Shown: positions 40,795-49,656 of the stretch, piece by piece
Numbering within the stretch: the first letter of the stretch is position 1
How the letters are laid out: every line of letters begins with the position of its first letter
Assembly: GCF_002754935.1 (NCBI RefSeq)
Contig: NZ_CP018092.1
Coordinates: forward strand, 1,922,001-1,986,000
DNA length: 64,000 nt
Direction: 5' to 3'
Source of the DNA: Thermostichus lividus PCC 6715
GTDB lineage: Bacteria > Cyanobacteriota > Cyanobacteriia > Thermosynechococcales > Thermosynechococcaceae
Notes under the pieces: generated by a model
Database searches by the model: none
Seen by the model: the letters and a program-made list of their open reading frames with translations, nothing else
Told to the model about the DNA's origin: nothing
Program-made: the position numbers and the translations under genes

Positions 40795-42798
40795 ATGTCT
40801 AAACCTTTGCCTTTCATTGAAATTGACCACGTGGATCAGGTCTTTGATCTGGGTGGCGGCGATCGCTACATTGCCCTGAAGAATATCCATCTCAAAATCG
40901 AAGAAGGTGAGTTTATCTCCCTAGTCGGCCATTCCGGCTGTGGTAAGTCCACTCTCCTCAACATTATTGCTGGGTTTCAGCGTGCCACCAGTGGTGGGGT
41001 GGTGATGGCGGGTCGGCAAGTAACGGAGCCGGGGCCGGATCGCATGGTGGTGTTTCAAAACTATTCTCTGCTGCCGTGGAAGACGGTGTACCAGAATGTG
41101 GCGCTGGCTGTGGAGGCGGTGCTCACTGATCTGAGTAGGGCGCAGCGGCGGGAGCGGGTTGAACAAGCCATTCAACAGGTACACCTTGGCTCTGCACGGG
41201 ATAAGTACCCCGCTCAACTGTCGGGGGGGATGAAGCAACGGGTGGCGATCGCCCGGGCGTTGGCGATTCAACCCCAAGTGCTGCTGCTCGATGAACCCTT
41301 TGGGGCGCTGGATGCGCTAACGCGCGGCTCGCTTCAGGATGAGTTGATGCAAGTGTGTCAAGCCACGGGAACGACCTGTATTATGGTGACCCACGATGTC
41401 GATGAGGCACTGCTGCTCTCGGATCGGGTGGTACTGCTCACTAATGGGCCGGAAGCCCACATCGGCCAAATCTTAAAAATTCCCTTTGCTCGTCCGCGCA
41501 ACCGCCATGATGTACTGAATCATCCCGGCTACTATGGTCTGCGCAATGAGATGATTTCGTTCTTAAATCAGCAAAAACGCCGTCCCGCTGCGGTGGTGAG
41601 TGCTGCGACGACCTCGACCCGTGGCGTGCTGACCCTTGGGTTTATCCCCCTGATGGATTGTGCTCCTCTGGTGGTGGCTAAGGAACTCGGCTTCTTTGCT
41701 AAGTATGGTCTGGAAGCGGTGACGCTGCACCGAGAAGAGAGTTGGCAGGACTTGGCAGCGGGGGTGGTGAACGGTCGTTTGGATGGGGCGCACATGTTGG
41801 CGGCTATGCCCTTGGCCATTACCCTTGGTCTGAATGGTCAGCCTTCCCAGCCTCTGATGACCTCACTGGTACTCAGCCGCAACGGTAATGCCATCACGTT
41901 TAGTCGCCACCTGTGGGAGCAAGGGGTTAGGACGGCTGAAGACCTGCGTGCCTACCTGCGCCGCACGGGCAATCGCCTCCGCTTTGGCATTGTCCATCCA
42001 GCTTCCATGCATAACCTGCTGCTGCGCTACTGGTTGGCCGCCGCCGGTATTGATCCGGATCAGGATGTGGAGTTACTGGTGATTCCGCCCCCTCAGATGG
42101 TATATCACCTGAGAATGGGGCATATCAGCGGCTTCTGTGTGGGGCAGCCGTGGAACTCCCATGCGGTGCGCGAAGGCATTGGGGTAGTAGTGGCCACGGA
42201 TCTCGATATTTGGCCGGGGCATCCTGAAAAAGTGCTCGGTGTGCGTCAAGATTGGGCACAGGCGCATCCTCACGAGCATTTAGCCCTCGTCAAGGCTCTC
42301 ATTGAAGCCTGTGAATACTGCGATACCATCAAGCACCGCCCTGAAATTGCCCAATTGCTATGCCAGCCAGCCTATGTGGGCTGTATGCCTGAAGATGCCC
42401 ATTCTGGGTTTGTTAGCCCCCTAGACTGGGGGGATGGCATTGCCGCCGCTTTTGAACCCCGCTTTCACCAGTTTTATGTGGATCGCTCCCCCTGTCCCGG
42501 ACGGGTAGAAGGGCTGTGGATCATGACCCAATTGGCCCGCTGGCAACTCACGCCCTTTCCCCAAAACTGGTTGGAGATCGTTGAGCAGGTGCGCCGGGTC
42601 GATCTTTTTGGGGCAGCCGCTCGGGAACTTAAGGTTGTCGATAACGAGCCGGATCGTCGTCCCTTTGCCCTCTTTGATGGGGTGGTGTTTGACCCTGACC
42701 ATCCCCTCGCCTATATCGAAGCCGCCGCCATTCGCCGTGCACTCGATATTCAAACGATTGTCCCTGAGGCTGGAGCCTCTTCCCCAGTCACGGTTTAA
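40795..42798 (+). CDS. nrtC: nitrate transporter ATPase fused to a substrate-binding-like domain
   Basis: The 667-residue protein has an N-terminal ATPase (Walker A GHSGCGKST, signature [14 protein letters not shown], Walker [12 protein letters not shown]; residues about 1-255), a linker, and an NrtA-like C-terminal domain (about 275-660; LGFIPLMDCAPLVVAKELGF). This fusion is normal for NrtC, where the C-terminal domain acts in ammonium/nitrogen-dependent inhibition of transport. Fourth gene of the nir operon. Confidence 0.97.
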   Translation: MSKPLPFIEIDHVDQVFDLGGGDRYIALKNIHLKIEEGEFISLVGHSGCGKSTLLNIIAGFQRATSGGVVMAGRQVTEPGPDRMVVFQNYSLLPWKTVYQNVALAVEAVLTDLSRAQRRERVEQAIQQVHLGSARDKYPAQLSGGMKQRVAIARALAIQPQVLLLDEPFGALDALTRGSLQDELMQVCQATGTTCIMVTHDVDEALLLSDRVVLLTNGPEAHIGQILKIPFARPRNRHDVLNHPGYYGLRNEMISFLNQQKRRPAAVVSAATTSTRGVLTLGFIPLMDCAPLVVAKELGFFAKYGLEAVTLHREESWQDLAAGVVNGRLDGAHMLAAMPLAITLGLNGQPSQPLMTSLVLSRNGNAITFSRHLWEQGVRTAEDLRAYLRRTGNRLRFGIVHPASMHNLLLRYWLAAAGIDPDQDVELLVIPPPQMVYHLRMGHISGFCVGQPWNSHAVREGIGVVVATDLDIWPGHPEKVLGVRQDWAQAHPHEHLALVKALIEACEYCDTIKHRPEIAQLLCQPAYVGCMPEDAHSGFVSPLDWGDGIAAAFEPRFHQFYVDRSPCPGRVEGLWIMTQLARWQLTPFPQNWLEIVEQVRRVDLFGAAARELKVVDNEPDRRPFALFDGVVFDPDHPLAYIEAAAIRRALDIQTIVPEAGASSPVTV

Positions 42799-42813
42799 GT
42801 CTTGTTCTTTAGG

Positions 42814-43647
42814 ATGCACACGCACAATACTATGGAAACCCTCTACCGCCTTGACCCCCAGCTCACCGCCACCCATCATCTGCTGATTAATGGGGTTAGC
42901 AAAGCCTACCCCACCGCCAATGGTACCCATGTGGTGCTCGAGGATATTCACCTAGAGGTGCACAGGGGTGAGTTTGTCTGTCTCATTGGCCATTCCGGCT
43001 GTGGTAAAACCACGCTGCTGAATATGGTAGCGGGCTTCACCGCTCCCAGTTGTGGCGAGATTTCCCTCAATGGGATGCCTGTGCGCCAGCCAGGGCCGGA
43101 TCGGATGATGGTCTTTCAGAACTATGCCTTGCTGCCTTGGCTGACGGCTTACCAAAATATTGAGTTAGCCGTGAAGTCAGTCTATCCCCACAAGACCCGC
43201 CAACGCCGTCGCCAAATTGTGGCGGAGCACCTCGAACTGGTTGGCCTGACGGCTGCTGCCCATAAGCGTCCTAGTCAACTCTCGGGGGGAATGAAACAGC
43301 GGGTGGCGATCGCCCGTGCCCTGGCCATTCGCCCAGAAATGCTGATTTTAGACGAGCCTTTTGGTGCCCTCGATGCCATCACCAAAGAAGAGCTACAGGA
43401 TGAGCTACTGAAGATTTGGCGTACCCACAAGCTAACGGTGTTGATGATTACCCACGATATAGATGAAGCGCTCTACTTAGCCGATCGCGTGGTCATGATG
43501 ACCAACGGTCCAGCCGCCCATATCGGCGATATTCTTAACATTCCGTTTCCGCGACCGCGGCGGCGATCGCAACTCCTTGAAGACCCGCAGTACTACGATC
43601 TGCGCAATCAAGTCGTGGACTTTTTATATACGCGCTTTGGGCACTAG
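42814..43647 (+). CDS. nrtD: nitrate transporter ATPase NrtD
   Basis: The second ATPase subunit has Walker [10 protein letters not shown], signature [14 protein letters not shown] and Walker [12 protein letters not shown], and lacks the NrtA-like extension of NrtC. Start is ATG 42814, or 42832 (METLYRL); the former follows a TTTAGG element. Length of 277 residues fits the family. It ends 7 bp before the narB start. Confidence 0.95.
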   Translation: MHTHNTMETLYRLDPQLTATHHLLINGVSKAYPTANGTHVVLEDIHLEVHRGEFVCLIGHSGCGKTTLLNMVAGFTAPSCGEISLNGMPVRQPGPDRMMVFQNYALLPWLTAYQNIELAVKSVYPHKTRQRRRQIVAEHLELVGLTAAAHKRPSQLSGGMKQRVAIARALAIRPEMLILDEPFGALDAITKEELQDELLKIWRTHKLTVLMITHDIDEALYLADRVVMMTNGPAAHIGDILNIPFPRPRRRSQLLEDPQYYDLRNQVVDFLYTRFGH

Positions 43648-43654
43648 ATCAGGG

Positions 43655-46093
43655 ATGAGTACCTCAAGGGAGTGGCCCCAACTTGGCTCGCTGGCGGTAC
43701 AGTCCAGTCGTTACCTGTGCTACTACCGCAATAGCACCACGGCAATACAGCAGATTACCCTTTCCAACCAGCCGTCATGGCAGCGGGTGCTCTTTCCGGG
43801 GCAGCAACTCCTGTTTCACGGCGATGCCACTGCTCAGCTGATTGTTACCACCGAGCAGGGGGTGAGTCACTACGCCTGTGCTGACCTTCAGGTGCAGGAG
43901 AAGAATCGCCCGGTGAGTCCTCCCACAGAGCCAGTGGCCTCCCTTTGCCCTTACTGTGGCGTGGGGTGTGGCCTCGAAGCGGTGCCCCAAGGGACGACGT
44001 TTAAGATCAGGGGCGATCGCCAGCATCCCTCGTCCCAAGGCATGGTCTGCGTGAAAGGGGCAACGATTTTGGAGTCTATGGAGCGCGATCGCCTTGCCTA
44101 TCCCCTGTGGCGAGAGCGGCTGGATCAACCCTTTACGGTCATCTCGTGGGATGAGGCCATTACACGATTGGTGCAGCGGCTGCAATGGGTACGGCGCGAA
44201 CAGGGGGCTGACGCGATCTGCATGTACGGCTCTGGGCAATTCCAGACCGAAGACTACTATGTTGCCCAAAAGCTGATCAAAGGCTGCCTAGGCACCAATA
44301 ACTTTGATGCTAACTCACGGCTGTGTATGTCCTCCGCCGTCTCTGCCTACATGGGCAGTTTTGGAGCCGATGGTCCTCCCTGCTGCTACGACGATTTAGA
44401 GGCCACCGACTGCGCCTTTCTCATTGGCACGAATACGGCAGAGTGTCACCCTATTGTGTTTAACCGGCTGCGGAATCACCATAAGCGCCACCGCCACGTT
44501 AAGTTAATCGTGGTGGATCCCCGCCGCACCCCTACCGCCGAGGTGGCGGATCTGCACCTTGCCATTCACCCAGGCACCGACATTGATCTATGCCACGGCA
44601 TCGGCCATTTACTGCTGAAGTGGGGGCACTTTGATGCTGAATTTATCGAAGAGTGTACCCATGGCTTTGCCGACTACGTCAAACTCCTAGAGGGCTACCC
44701 GCCGGAGTGGGTAGCCGATCGCTGCGGCATTGCCCAAAGCGACCTAGAGCAAGCTGCCCGCTACTGGGGACATGCCCAAGCGGTTCTGTCGCTGTGGTCG
44801 ATGGGAATCAATCAGTCGGCGGAAGGCACGGCTAAAGCGCGCTGTCTGATTAATCTCCACCTTCTCACGGGGCAAATTGGCCGACCGGGTAGTGGCCCGT
44901 TTTCCTTGACCGGTCAACCCAACGCTATGGGGGGGCGCGAAGCGGGGGGACTCTCCCACCTGTTACCGGGCTATCGCCATGTCACCAATCCGCGCCATCG
45001 GCAGGAAGTGGAAGACTTTTGGGGGTTGCCCCGGGGGCAAATTAGCGATCGCCCCGGTCGCACCGCGTGGCAAATGGTCGAAGGACTAGAGCGCGGCGAA
45101 ATCGGGCTGTTTTGGATTGCGGCAACCAATCCGGCGGTCAGCTTTCCTCACCTTGAGCGAGCCAAGGCCGCTTTCCTCAAGTCGCCGTTTACCGTCTATC
45201 AAGATGCCTACTTCCCTACCGAAACCGCTGCCTATGCGCACCTCATTTTACCGGCAGCGCAGTGGAGCGAGAAAACCGGCGTGATGACCAACTCAGAGCG
45301 GCGCGTGACCCTTGCGCGTGCCTTTCGTTCACCGCCGGGTCTGGCGCGGGCAGACTGGGAAATTTTTGCAGAAGTTGGGCGACGACTGGGCTATGGCCGT
45401 CTTTTTGACTTTGCGGATGCCGCCGCAGTCTATGCCGAGTTTGCGCAACTCACCGCGGGTCGCCCCTGCGATCACTCAGGGCTGAGCCATGAACGCTTGG
45501 CGCGCTTAGGTGCTCTGCAATGGCCTTGCCCGGCAGGCTGTAGTGATGATGAAGCGCGTGCCCCCAAACGACTCTACACCGACTGGCGGTTTGCAACCGC
45601 CGATGGCCGTGCCCACTTCTGTGTTGAGCACAGTCACGGTGTCGCAGAACCCACGGACGCGGTCTATGCCTTTACCTTGACCACAGGGCGTCTTTACGGT
45701 CACTGGCACACCCAAACCCGCACAGGGCGCATTGCCAAAATTCAAAAAATGCATCCAGACCCTTTTTTAGAAATTCACCCCACGGATGCGGCAAACCTGC
45801 ACCTAAACGATGGCGATTGGGTCGAGGTGCGATCGCGCCGGGGGGTTATTTGCCTACCCATCATGATCACCCGCTCGATTCGTCCGGGCACCCTATTTGT
45901 ACCGATGCATTGGGGTTTTCTCTTTGCTGAGAGGGCGGAAGCCAATCAACTGACTCATCCCACCGCCTGCCCGAAATCTCACCAACCGGAACTCAAAGCC
46001 TGTGCTGTGCAAGTGCTCCCCCTGCGCTTGCGCCACTTGCCCCACACCGAGGCACAGCAAGGGCAGCAAACAGGCATTTTACTGAAACCCTGA
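43655..46093 (+). CDS. narB: ferredoxin-nitrate reductase with N-terminal DUF1830-like extension
   Basis: NarB reduces nitrate to nitrite with ferredoxin, using Mo-bis-MGD and a 4Fe-4S cluster. The cluster motif [10 protein letters not shown] begins at residue 98 with the fourth ligand in GMVCVKG; the Mo domain and the C-terminal dinucleotide-binding domain ([18 protein letters not shown]) follow. The 812-residue product exceeds the usual roughly 730. The extra N-terminus (about 19-78: [36 protein letters not shown]) resembles DUF1830, normally a free-standing small protein. ATG 43655 is 7 bp after nrtD. An internal GTG preceded by GCAGGAG could also start a short NarB. Confidence 0.93.
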   Translation: MSTSREWPQLGSLAVQSSRYLCYYRNSTTAIQQITLSNQPSWQRVLFPGQQLLFHGDATAQLIVTTEQGVSHYACADLQVQEKNRPVSPPTEPVASLCPYCGVGCGLEAVPQGTTFKIRGDRQHPSSQGMVCVKGATILESMERDRLAYPLWRERLDQPFTVISWDEAITRLVQRLQWVRREQGADAICMYGSGQFQTEDYYVAQKLIKGCLGTNNFDANSRLCMSSAVSAYMGSFGADGPPCCYDDLEATDCAFLIGTNTAECHPIVFNRLRNHHKRHRHVKLIVVDPRRTPTAEVADLHLAIHPGTDIDLCHGIGHLLLKWGHFDAEFIEECTHGFADYVKLLEGYPPEWVADRCGIAQSDLEQAARYWGHAQAVLSLWSMGINQSAEGTAKARCLINLHLLTGQIGRPGSGPFSLTGQPNAMGGREAGGLSHLLPGYRHVTNPRHRQEVEDFWGLPRGQISDRPGRTAWQMVEGLERGEIGLFWIAATNPAVSFPHLERAKAAFLKSPFTVYQDAYFPTETAAYAHLILPAAQWSEKTGVMTNSERRVTLARAFRSPPGLARADWEIFAEVGRRLGYGRLFDFADAAAVYAEFAQLTAGRPCDHSGLSHERLARLGALQWPCPAGCSDDEARAPKRLYTDWRFATADGRAHFCVEHSHGVAEPTDAVYAFTLTTGRLYGHWHTQTRTGRIAKIQKMHPDPFLEIHPTDAANLHLNDGDWVEVRSRRGVICLPIMITRSIRPGTLFVPMHWGFLFAERAEANQLTHPTACPKSHQPELKACAVQVLPLRLRHLPHTEAQQGQQTGILLKP

Positions 46094-46138
46094 GCCGTTT
46101 TGATGCTGTTGGCGCATGGGTGACAGTTAATGATTAAC

Positions 46139-46741
46139 TTAGAGGTACTGACACAAAAAGCGTATGATAGACTCCACCCCGATCCCTGCTTTCAGATTGG
46201 TCATCACGTAGGGGCGATCGCCACGCATTTTTTTTGTATCTCGCTCCATCACGGCTAAATCTGCGCCGACGTAGGGGGCAAGGTCAATTTTGTTAATCAC
46301 CAGCAGATCCGACTTCGTGATGCCGGGCCCCCCCTTGCGGGGAATTTTATCGCCAGCGGCCACATCAATCACGTAGAGCGTCACATCCACCAGCTCTGGG
46401 CTAAAGGTAGCCGCCAAGTTGTCGCCCCCGCTCTCAACAAAAATCAGATCAAGGGGATACAGCGCCGTTTCCAGTTGGCGAATGGCCGCTAAATTGAGGG
46501 AGGCATCTTCGCGAATGGCGGTGTGGGGGCAGCCCCCGGTTTCCACCCCCAAGATGCGCTCCGGGGGCAAGGCTTGGGAGCGCACCAAAAATTGGGCATC
46601 TTCCTGGGTATAAATATCATTGGTAACTACAGCAAGGCGATAGCGATCGCGCAGATGTTTGCAGAGACGATCGACCAACGCGGTTTTCCCTGACCCAACA
46701 GGGCCAGCCACACCAACCCGCAACACCTCTGTTGTTCCCAT
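46139..46741 (-). CDS. ureG: urease accessory GTPase UreG
   Basis: UreG supplies GTP hydrolysis for nickel insertion into urease. The 200-residue protein has P-loop [10 protein letters not shown], the metal-binding region [26 protein letters not shown] and G4 [10 protein letters not shown]. No urease structural or other accessory gene is in the window. It is the last gene of exbD-era-ureG, 4 bp after era, and is convergent with narB (45 bp gap). Confidence 0.97.
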   Translation of the reverse strand: MGTTEVLRVGVAGPVGSGKTALVDRLCKHLRDRYRLAVVTNDIYTQEDAQFLVRSQALPPERILGVETGGCPHTAIREDASLNLAAIRQLETALYPLDLIFVESGGDNLAATFSPELVDVTLYVIDVAAGDKIPRKGGPGITKSDLLVINKIDLAPYVGADLAVMERDTKKMRGDRPYVMTNLKAGIGVESIIRFLCQYL

Positions 46742-46745
46742 AGGC

Positions 46746-47668
46746 TTAATCGTTGTCCAGACGATACCCTAATTCTGCCAAACGCGAGCGATCCTGCCGC
46801 CAGCGGGGGCGCACTTTTATAAACAACTCTAGGTAGAGGTTGCCACCAATGAGGGTTTCAATTTCCTGCCGGGCAGCGGTTCCCATTTGCTTGAGTCGTT
46901 GCCCCCCTTTGCCAATGAGAATGGCTTTTTGGCTAGGACGCTCGACATAAATGGCCGCATTAACCCGGGTGATGTTGCCCTGCTGCTGCATGTGCTCGAT
47001 GGTGACTGCGACGGAATGGGGACTTCTTCACGGGTGTGGTGCAAAATTTGCTCGCGAATGAGTTCCGCCATAATAAACCGCTCCGGCTGATCGGTGACCA
47101 TCTCTGGTGGATAGTAGTAGGGGCCAAGGGGCAAAAGATGGGCGATCGCCCCCTGCAAGCGTTCAACCCCCTCTCCCGTCATGGCAGAGCAGCCATAGAC
47201 AGGCCATCCCCCCAAAGCTTGGTAAGCTTGGAGGCGCGCGGCACGATCCTTGGCAGACACCTGATCAATCTTATTCACGACCATGAGGACGCTGCTTTTG
47301 GCGGTCGTTAGCAGTTGTGCCACATAGCGATCGCCCGTGCCGGGTAGCGCAGTGCCATCCACAACACACACAACAGCATCCACCCGATTCAGTATTCCCT
47401 TCGCATTCTGAACCAGCACCTCTCCCAAACGGTGGTGGGGTTTATGGATGCCGGGGGTGTCCACAAAAATAAATTGCGCCGTAGGCGTGGTGAGAATGCC
47501 CCGCAGCCGATTGCGCGTGGTTTGAGCCACAGGGGAGGTAATGGCCACCTTCTGCCCCAGTAACCGATTAAACAGCGTGGACTTCCCCACATTGGGTCGC
47601 CCCACCAAGGCCACAAACCCAGAGCGAAACTCTGGCGGCGGCGTAGGAAAGCTCGCTAGGGACTCCAC
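46746..47668 (-). CDS. era: ribosome-assembly GTPase Era, frameshifted
   Basis: Era binds 16S rRNA near its 3' end during 30S maturation. The first frame has G1 [13 protein letters not shown]2, G3 [10 protein letters not shown] and G4 NKIDQ, and fails after HHTREEVP. The KH domain ([34 protein letters not shown]) continues in another frame to 46746. Adding one C to the C4 run (plus-strand G4 at 47018-47021) gives the expected [13 protein letters not shown] junction and about 307 residues. It lies between exbD (12 bp) and ureG (4 bp). Confidence 0.95.
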
Positions 47669-47680
47669 CGCAAAGACTCC

Positions 47681-48172
47681 TCAGTTGGCCGTTGGGTTAG
47701 GGCTGGCATTCGGCGTTCCCTGTGGCAAACTCTCGATAGGAGCTGGATCGGTGCCTAGGATGGGTCGCTCCACCGGTTGGGTGGCAAGGGCAACACGATT
47801 ACCGCCAACGGAGCGGAGCAGATCGAGCACTTGGATCACCTCGTTATAGCTCACCACTTGGGAGGCGCGCAAAATAACCACACCGTCAGGATTAGTTTTT
47901 AGGTAAGTGCCCAGCTTTTCAAACAGTTCAGTGCGGTTTACTAGGTCTTTGTCCACGTAAAGCTGCCCTGCCGGATCGATGCTCACCACCAGCATTTTCT
48001 GGGATTGGGCTTGACTGGTGCTAGCTTGGGGCAAGTTCAGGGTAATCGCCTGCTGCCGCGTCAAGCTCACGGCTGCCAAAATAAAAAATGTCAGAATGCA
48101 AAAGACCACATCAATGAGGGGCAGCATTTCAATGCGGACACTATCACTGTCGCTCGGCACGTGAATCTTCAC
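47681..48172 (-). CDS. ExbD/TolR family biopolymer transport protein
   Basis: The 163-residue protein has an N-terminal cytosolic stub, one membrane helix with the conserved Asp (MLPLIDVVFCILTFFILAAV) and a periplasmic domain (VVILRASQVVSYNEVIQVLDLL), the usual ExbD/TolR plan. It normally works with an ExbB/TolQ proton channel to power outer-membrane uptake, but no exbB is adjacent. It heads a tight unit with era and ureG. Confidence 0.92.
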   Translation of the reverse strand: MKIHVPSDSDSVRIEMLPLIDVVFCILTFFILAAVSLTRQQAITLNLPQASTSQAQSQKMLVVSIDPAGQLYVDKDLVNRTELFEKLGTYLKTNPDGVVILRASQVVSYNEVIQVLDLLRSVGGNRVALATQPVERPILGTDPAPIESLPQGTPNASPNPTAN

Positions 48173-48253
48173 ACCGGATCCTCAACCACGCTGCTCTCAA
48201 TGATAAATCCCCAGCAACAGAGTAGGATGAAAACGTTTCGGATGTGTTGACCT

Positions 48254-48828
48254 ATGACCCTTAGCGTGCCCCAACCCGGACAACTGATTGTCATTACTGG
48301 CCCTAGCGGGGTTGGGAAAGGGACGCTGCTGCGGCAATTGCGGCAACGTCATCCCGCGCTAGCCGTATCGATTTCCGCCACGACGCGCCCCCCCGGCCAA
48401 CGGAAACCAATGGCGTAGATTATTACTTTGTCTCCGTGCCAGACTTTCAAGCCATGCTTCAGGCTGGCGAATTACTGGAGTGGGCAGAGTTTGCCGGCCA
48501 TTACTACGGCACCCCAAGGGAACCGCTTGTGCGACTCATTGAGCAGGGCAAAACAGTAATTCTGGAAATTGAACTGCAAGGGGCGCGCCAAGTCCGCCAA
48601 TCTTACCCGCAAGCACGGCACATCTTCATTTTGCCGCCGTCTATGGCTGAACTGGAACGTCGCTTGTACAGCCGTGGCCAAGATACGGCAGCGGCGATCG
48701 CCCGGCGGCTGGCGCAAGCAGAAACCGAAATTGCCGCTGCTTCAGAATTTGATGTCCAAATTGTCAACGATGACCTAGAAAAGAGTTTGACTGCCTTGGA
48801 AACAGCGATTTTCAGCTCTGGAAGTTAG
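48254..48828 (+). CDS. gmk: guanylate kinase, frameshifted
   Basis: Gmk phosphorylates GMP to GDP. From ATG 48254 the frame reads [20 protein letters not shown] with the P-loop completed as GPSGVGKGT, then SISATTRPP, and hits a stop. The rest ([44 protein letters not shown]) is in a second frame to 48828. Adding one C to the C7 run at 48388-48394 gives the canonical [17 protein letters not shown] and about 191 residues. The 3' end overlaps the LivF-type gene by 4 bp (TTAG). Confidence 0.95.
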
Positions 48829-49547
48829 GCCTGCGCCCGCGTAATCCCAAGGTAGAGTTCCCCCACCTTCGGGTCATTAAGGAGATCCGTCCCTAAGCCT
48901 TCATAGCGATCTTTGCCCATTTCAAGAACGTAGCCGCGATCGCTCATGGCTAAAGCCTTACGGGCATTTTGCTCCACAAGGATAATGGCGGTTCCTTGGG
49001 CATTAATCTCCTTGATTTTGGCAAACACATCACTCACCAGAGCTGGGGAGAGAGCCGCCGAAGGTTCATCCAGAACCAGAATACGCGGGTTGAGCATCAT
49101 GGCTCGCCCCATCGCCAGCATTTGCCGCTCTCCCCCTGAGAGCGTGCCCGCCCGCTGCTGACGACGCTCCCAAAGGCGGGGAAACGTATCATACACCCGC
49201 TGCTTCAGGGCTGTGATGTTGCCAGACGTAATGAATGCGCCCATGTCTAAGTTTTCCTCAACCGTGAGACTGCGGAACACATTGGCAATTTGTGGCACAT
49301 AGCCGATGCCTTTTTTGACCACTTGGTTAGGGCGCAGGTAAGTGATGTCTTCCCCCTCTAGGGTAATAGTGCCGCGGCGAGGGGTGAGCAGCCCAGCAAT
49401 GGTTTTGGCCAACGTGGACTTACCCGCACCGTTGGGGCCAATAAGGGCAATCAGTTCTCCGGCTTCGAGGCGAACGTTAACGCCCCGCAGGATATCGACA
49501 TCGGGAATATAGCCCGCATAGACATCGCAAACCTGTAGCAAGCTCAT
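48825..49547 (-). CDS. LivF-type ABC transporter ATPase (branched-chain/neutral amino acid family)
   Basis: The 240-residue ATPase has Walker A GPNGAGKST, Q-loop VPQIANVF, signature LSGGERQMLAMGRA, Walker B ILVLDEPSAAL and a LVEQNARKAL H-loop region. These place it in the LivF/NatE/UrtE group. The other components (permeases, LivG, binding protein) are not in the window, as is common when nat genes are scattered. The substrate is therefore not assigned. Confidence 0.88.
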   Translation of the reverse strand: MSLLQVCDVYAGYIPDVDILRGVNVRLEAGELIALIGPNGAGKSTLAKTIAGLLTPRRGTITLEGEDITYLRPNQVVKKGIGYVPQIANVFRSLTVEENLDMGAFITSGNITALKQRVYDTFPRLWERRQQRAGTLSGGERQMLAMGRAMMLNPRILVLDEPSAALSPALVSDVFAKIKEINAQGTAIILVEQNARKALAMSDRGYVLEMGKDRYEGLGTDLLNDPKVGELYLGITRAQA

Positions 49548-49560
49548 GGTACAAGGGGAC

Positions 49561-49614
49561 GCATCCTAACAGGCAACATCTTACACCTTAACCACAAGTT
49601 ATACTTAAGGATGC
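49561..49614. promoter_or_regulatory. nested inverted repeats upstream of ndhF3
   Basis: GCATCCT (49561-49567) is mirrored by AGGATGC (49608-49614), and inside it CCTTAA (49586-49591) by TTAAGG (49605-49610). The repeats lie 43-96 bp before the ndhF3 start, in the 109-bp gap to the divergent LivF-type gene. Their position suits an operator for a LysR-type regulator such as CmpR or NdhR, which control this operon elsewhere; no exact consensus for either was found. Confidence 0.4.
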
Positions 49615-49656
49615 TTCTGCCCAGATGTTCGCAAAACTGCAAGGGTCATTGTTGCC

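Noticed and set aside
40061-41300. Antisense and alternative-frame ORFs across nrtB and nrtC
   Set aside because: GC-rich third positions produce long shadow frames; none has a motif and the real genes are unambiguous.
43577-43654. Upstream start for narB inside nrtD
   Set aside because: It would overlap nrtD by 71 bp and the added residues are only the shifted reading of nrtD.
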